Shown here: positions 61,030-64,000 of the stretch, one piece after another | Numbering within the stretch: position 1 is the first letter of the stretch | Layout: every line of letters starts with the position of its first letter | From: Bradyrhizobium betae | GTDB lineage: Bacteria > Pseudomonadota > Alphaproteobacteria > Rhizobiales > Xanthobacteraceae | Assembly (NCBI RefSeq): GCF_004123905.1 | Contig: NZ_MZXW01000055.1 | Location: forward strand, 1-64,000 | Direction of reading: 5' to 3' | DNA: 64,000 bases | Notes under the pieces: generated by a model | What the model saw: only the letters and a program-made list of their open reading frames with translations | Told to the model about the DNA's origin: nothing | Databases searched by the model: none | Made by a program: the position numbers and the translations under genes

Positions 61030-62007
61030 ATGAACCGGCGCGAGATCCTGGCGCTTCTTGGGATGACCGCCGCGCTGCCGGCTTCGGTGGTGGCGCAGCA
61101 GCCGAATACAACGCGTCGGCTCGGCGTGCTCTCGGTCACCGCCGCCGATGATGCGATCGGGCAGGTTCGCAGCACGATCCTGGTCGAAGCGCTTGCCACC
61201 CACGGCTGGAAGGAGCACGGCAATCTCAAGGTCGACTGGCGCAGCGGTGCCGGCGACCGCGCGCGCATCGCGCGGCTCGCCGATGAGTTGATCGCACTCA
61301 AGCCCGATATCCTGCTTGCGGTCGGCACCCCCTCGGTGGAAGAGCTGCGCCAGCGCACCACGACGATCCCGATCGTGTTCGCCGTCGTCACCGATCCCGT
61401 CAGCCAGGGTTTTGTCAAAAACCTCGCGCATCCCGGCGGCAATATCACCGGCTTCACCGATTATGACGGCCCGCTTGCCGGCAAATGGCTGGAGATGCTG
61501 ACGCAGGTCACGCCGAAAGTGTCCCGCGTTGTCGTCGTCTACAATCCCGCCACCGCGCCGTTCGCGCCCCTGATGCTGCGCACGGTCGAGGACGCCGCAC
61601 GGACGCTTCATGTGACGGTCGAGGCTGCGCCGGTCCATGACGCCGCCTCGATTGCCGCGCTGGCGTCGCGGAAAGATTGCGGCCTGCTGATCCTGCCGGA
61701 CTTCTTCACCATGGCCAATCGCGCCCATCTCCTGGTGGCGATCAGCGAGGCGCGCGTGCCGGCGGTGTTCTGGAGCCGCACCTTCGTCGACGAGGGCGGG
61801 CTGATGTCCTACAGCACAGACAGCGCCGAGCAGATCCGCCGCGCCGCCTCCTATATCGACCGTATCCTGAAGGGAGCGCAGCCGGCCGACCTGCCGGTCC
61901 AGAATCCCACCAAGTTTGAACTCGCGGTCAACCTGAAGACGGCGAGGGCGATCGGCGCCACGCTTTCCCCAAGCCTGCTCGCAATCGCGAACGACGTCAT
62001 CGAATGA
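61030..62007 (+). CDS. ABC transporter substrate-binding protein (TrpX-like)
   Basis: A 325-residue binding protein. The N-terminus MNRREILALLGMTAALPASVVAQ is a Tat-like signal. LGVLSVTAADD, IPIVFAVVTDPVSQGFVKNLAHPGGNITGF and VVVVYNPATAPF are typical of the ABC binding-protein family near TrpX/DUF534. Its RBS GGAG lies in the 9-bp gap after hemH, so it is co-transcribed with it. No permease or ATPase follows. Ligand unknown. Confidence 0.88.
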   Translation: MNRREILALLGMTAALPASVVAQQPNTTRRLGVLSVTAADDAIGQVRSTILVEALATHGWKEHGNLKVDWRSGAGDRARIARLADELIALKPDILLAVGTPSVEELRQRTTTIPIVFAVVTDPVSQGFVKNLAHPGGNITGFTDYDGPLAGKWLEMLTQVTPKVSRVVVVYNPATAPFAPLMLRTVEDAARTLHVTVEAAPVHDAASIAALASRKDCGLLILPDFFTMANRAHLLVAISEARVPAVFWSRTFVDEGGLMSYSTDSAEQIRRAASYIDRILKGAQPADLPVQNPTKFELAVNLKTARAIGATLSPSLLAIANDVIE

Positions 62008-62237
62008 CGTCGTTGGTGGCGGACGGCATGCCAGGATTCGTTAACTTTCGCGGCTAGGTCTGCGCCTGCGCGCTTTCAAGAGCCGTCCGCAAATACATAT
62101 CGTGACCGTTCTCTCCCGCTGCGTCTTGTGCAGAATCTCGCCGATACCGACGTGAATTGCGACCGCTGAACCGGTAGGGTCTTGATCCCGACCAATGACA
62201 GCGTGGGAAAAGGGCCTTTTCCCGCCTTGGAGGAAAT

Positions 62238-63239
62238 ATGAGCGGTTTCGACATTTTCGCGATTGTCCTTGTCTTGCTCGTCATCGTCACGCTGGTCGCC
62301 GGCGTGAAGACGGTGCCGCAGGGCTATGACTGGACCATCGAACGTTTCGGCAAATACACTCAGACGCTGAGCCCCGGGCTCAATTTGATCATCCCCTACT
62401 TCGATCAGGTCGGGCGCAAGATCAACATGATGGAGCAGGTGATCAACATTCCCGAGCAGGAGGTGATCACCAAGGACAACGCCACCGTGACGGTGGACGG
62501 CGTCGCCTTCTTCCAGGTATTCGACGCCGCCAAGGCGAGCTACGAAGTCTCCAATCTGGAGCAGGCGATCATCGTGCTGACCATGACCAACATCCGTTCG
62601 GTGATGGGCTCGATGGATCTCGACCAGGTGCTGTCGCATCGCGACGAGATCAACGAGCGCCTGCTGCGCGTCGTCGATGCCGCGGTCTCGCCGTGGGGCC
62701 TCAAGGTCAACCGCATCGAGATCAAGGACATCGTGCCGCCCGCCGATCTCGTCGAAGCGATGGGCCGGCAGATGAAGGCCGAGCGCGTCAAGCGCGCCGA
62801 TATTCTCGCGGCCGAAGGCCAGCGCCAGTCCGAGATCCTGCGCGCCGAGGGTGCCAAGCAGGGGCAGATCCTCCAGGCGGAAGGCCGCAAGGAAGCTGCG
62901 TTCCGCGACGCCGAGGCCCGCGAACGTTCCGCGGAGGCCGAGGCCAAGGCGACGCTCGTGGTATCGGAAGCCATCGCTAAGGGTGATGTTTCCGCGCTGA
63001 ACTATTTCATCGCGGACAAGTATATCAAGGCGTTCGGGCAACTCGCCGACTCGCCGAACCAGAAGGTCATCATGCTTCCGGTCGAGGCGATGAGCATGCT
63101 GGGCTCGCTCGCCGGTATCGGCGAGATCGCCAAGGCGACATTCGGCGAAAGTGCTGCGTCGGCGGCGGCCGCCGCTCGACGCGGCTCGGTGCCGACGACT
63201 GGCAGCACGCCGCCGGCTGTGCCGCCGCGGCAGGGTTAG
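62238..63239 (+). CDS. SPFH/band 7 membrane protein (stomatin/QmcA-like)
   Basis: A 333-residue membrane-anchored scaffold. It has an N-terminal helix (FAIVLVLLVIVTLVAG), the SPFH domain (~25-190; GVKTVPQGYDWTIERFGKY, NIPEQEVITKDNATVTVDGV), a long coiled coil with alternating Ala/Glu (RADILAAEGQRQSEILRAEG, ~205-245) and an Ala/Pro-rich tail. RBS GGAGG is at the right distance. It is followed by an NfeD gene, the usual partner, which is thought to regulate oligomerisation or proteolysis at the membrane. Confidence 0.95.
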   Translation: MSGFDIFAIVLVLLVIVTLVAGVKTVPQGYDWTIERFGKYTQTLSPGLNLIIPYFDQVGRKINMMEQVINIPEQEVITKDNATVTVDGVAFFQVFDAAKASYEVSNLEQAIIVLTMTNIRSVMGSMDLDQVLSHRDEINERLLRVVDAAVSPWGLKVNRIEIKDIVPPADLVEAMGRQMKAERVKRADILAAEGQRQSEILRAEGAKQGQILQAEGRKEAAFRDAEARERSAEAEAKATLVVSEAIAKGDVSALNYFIADKYIKAFGQLADSPNQKVIMLPVEAMSMLGSLAGIGEIAKATFGESAASAAAAARRGSVPTTGSTPPAVPPRQG

Positions 63240-63257
63240 TTATAAAGAGGTCGTGTC

Positions 63258-63701
63258 ATGACCGACATGTTGGTATCGCTCGGCACCTGGAATTGGCTGA
63301 TCTTCGGCTTCATCCTGATGGCGCTGGAGGTGCTGGCGCCGGGCGTGTTTCTGTTCTGGCTCGGGTTAGCCGCACTTTTGGTCGGCCTGATCTCGTTCGG
63401 GCTTGTCGTGTCCTGGCAGATCCAGCTCGTGATGTTCGCGATCTTCGCCGCAGCCGCTGTGCCGGTGTGGCGCCGTCTCGCCCGGCCGAAGAGCGATGCC
63501 AGCGCCAGCCCGTTCCTCAACAAGCGGACCGAGGCGCTGTTAGGGCGCGAGTTCACGCTGGAGAAGCCCATCATCGACGGCAACGGCACCGTGCGCATCG
63601 GCGACACGGTCTGGCGCGTGGCCGGCCCCGATACGCCGGCGGGGACGCGGGTGAAGGTGGTGCAGGTGGATGGTGCGAATCTGACGGTTGCCGCGGCTTA
63701 A
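63258..63701 (+). CDS. NfeD-like membrane protein
   Basis: A 147-residue short NfeD. Three hydrophobic segments (WNWLIFGFILMALEVLAPGVFLFWLGLAALLVGLI and the next) are followed by an OB-fold domain with LLGREFTLEKPIIDGNGTVRIGDTVWRV. It lies 18 bp after the SPFH gene and probably binds it. A palindromic element at 63706 follows at once and may terminate the transcript. Confidence 0.93.
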   Translation: MTDMLVSLGTWNWLIFGFILMALEVLAPGVFLFWLGLAALLVGLISFGLVVSWQIQLVMFAIFAAAAVPVWRRLARPKSDASASPFLNKRTEALLGREFTLEKPIIDGNGTVRIGDTVWRVAGPDTPAGTRVKVVQVDGANLTVAAA

Positions 63702-63705
63702 TTGC

Positions 63706-63735
63706 CGTCATTGCTTCGCTTCGCTCGCAATGACG
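63706..63735. repeat. Intergenic palindrome, family 7 (CGTCATTGC...GCAATGACG)
   Basis: Perfect 9-bp arms CGTCATTGC and GCAATGACG separated by TTCGCTTCGCTC. It resembles short palindromes widespread in rhizobial genomes and could serve as a terminator for nfeD. Confidence 0.7.
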
Positions 63736-63761
63736 AGTTTGTTGGGTCGGCGTCGTTCCAC

Positions 63762-64000
63762 TTAGGCACTGCGCTTGCTGCGCCACCTCTCCGCAAACCG
63801 GTGCAGCGGCATGAACGTCTCGCACAGCTCCCGCCCGAGCGGCGTCAATCCATAGCCTCCGCCGTCGCCCAGCTCCACGAACCCCGCCTCGCGCAGCTCC
63901 GTCAGCCGCGCTTGCAGCACCGTCGGCGAGGCCTCGTCGCAAGCCGTGCGCAATGCGCGGGAGGTGAGGGGGGCGTCACGCAATTCCCACAGAATCCGCA
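63762..64000 (-). CDS. HxlR-like winged-helix regulator (N-terminus cut by window edge)
   Basis: The frame is open to the right edge of the window. The visible part reads ...RILWELRDAPLTSRALR, SPTVLQARLTELREAGFVEL and YGLTPLGRELCETFMPLHRFAERW, which follows the HxlR winged-helix pattern (recognition helix, beta wing, last helix). The N-terminal ~20-30 residues and the true start lie outside. It is probably a repressor of a gene beyond the window. Confidence 0.82.
   Translation of the reverse strand, partial: RILWELRDAPLTSRALRTACDEASPTVLQARLTELREAGFVELGDGGGYGLTPLGRELCETFMPLHRFAERWRSKRSA

Noticed and set aside
59947..61728. Large minus-strand open frame continuing upstream of the MAPEG protein
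   Set aside because: The real gene begins at the ATG at 59901; the rest is the shadow of hemH and the binding protein.

Overview
The window is a 64 kb stretch of a GC-rich alphaproteobacterial chromosome, most likely Bradyrhizobium or a close relative in the Nitrobacteraceae. The evidence is the NepR/EcfG/PhyR general stress locus, tandem DUF3551 secreted proteins, homospermidine synthase beside a type III ornithine decarboxylase, many acyl-CoA enzymes, and several families of long imperfect palindromes between genes. I see no rRNA, tRNA, CRISPR array, insertion sequence, prophage or origin. About 66 protein genes are supported; two are cut by the window edges.

Layout. 1-2264: two tandem Tat-exported TRAP substrate-binding proteins (the first runs off the left edge). 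2717-5781: a GntR-type regulator, an EctD/PhyH-like dioxygenase and a homoserine-dehydrogenase-like/SAF oxidoreductase. 5961-8274: two tandem alpha/beta hydrolases and an Ogt-type DNA methyltransferase. 8284-20433: a fatty or aromatic acyl-CoA degradation region (two CoA ligases, thiolase, TetR regulator with a candidate operator, SDR, enoyl-CoA hydratase, three acyl-CoA dehydrogenases, nitroreductase). 20505-22314: the general stress response switch (ecfG, nepR, phyR). 22405-28103: a protein with two TonB C-terminal domains, an NTF2-like protein, htpG, two DUF3551 proteins and an SGNH hydrolase. 28192-33646: a Bug-type binding protein, a FATP-like ligase, and a tight ACP/adenylation-enzyme/ketoreductase operon. 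33774-38823: a small protein, a DUF3095 protein with cyclase-like motifs, DUF2147, MATE efflux, GNAT and Fe-type superoxide dismutase.

38950-45006 is the most coherent system. A membrane permease split into two translationally coupled half-genes is followed by a consensus Zur box. Next come a 78-residue His-rich membrane micro-protein, znuC, znuB and a ZnuA with no His-rich loop, then a COG0523 GTPase with its own His-rich loop and an overlapping WD40-like protein. A second probable metal system lies at 57607-59348 (DUF1007 plus a NicO-type permease, as in zevAB). Between them lie a 1059-residue secreted-type protein (seven FG-GAP repeats plus AIDA-like repeats), an MgtC-like protein and an acetoacetate-decarboxylase-like protein. 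A polyamine cluster follows (hss, ridA-like, GNAT, ornithine decarboxylase), with a structured ~350-nt leader before the decarboxylase. An M3 oligopeptidase comes next.

59503-64000 holds a MAPEG protein, ferrochelatase, an ABC-type binding protein, an SPFH/NfeD pair and a truncated HxlR-like regulator.

Functional calls rest on reading translated sequence and motifs by eye. No database search was run.
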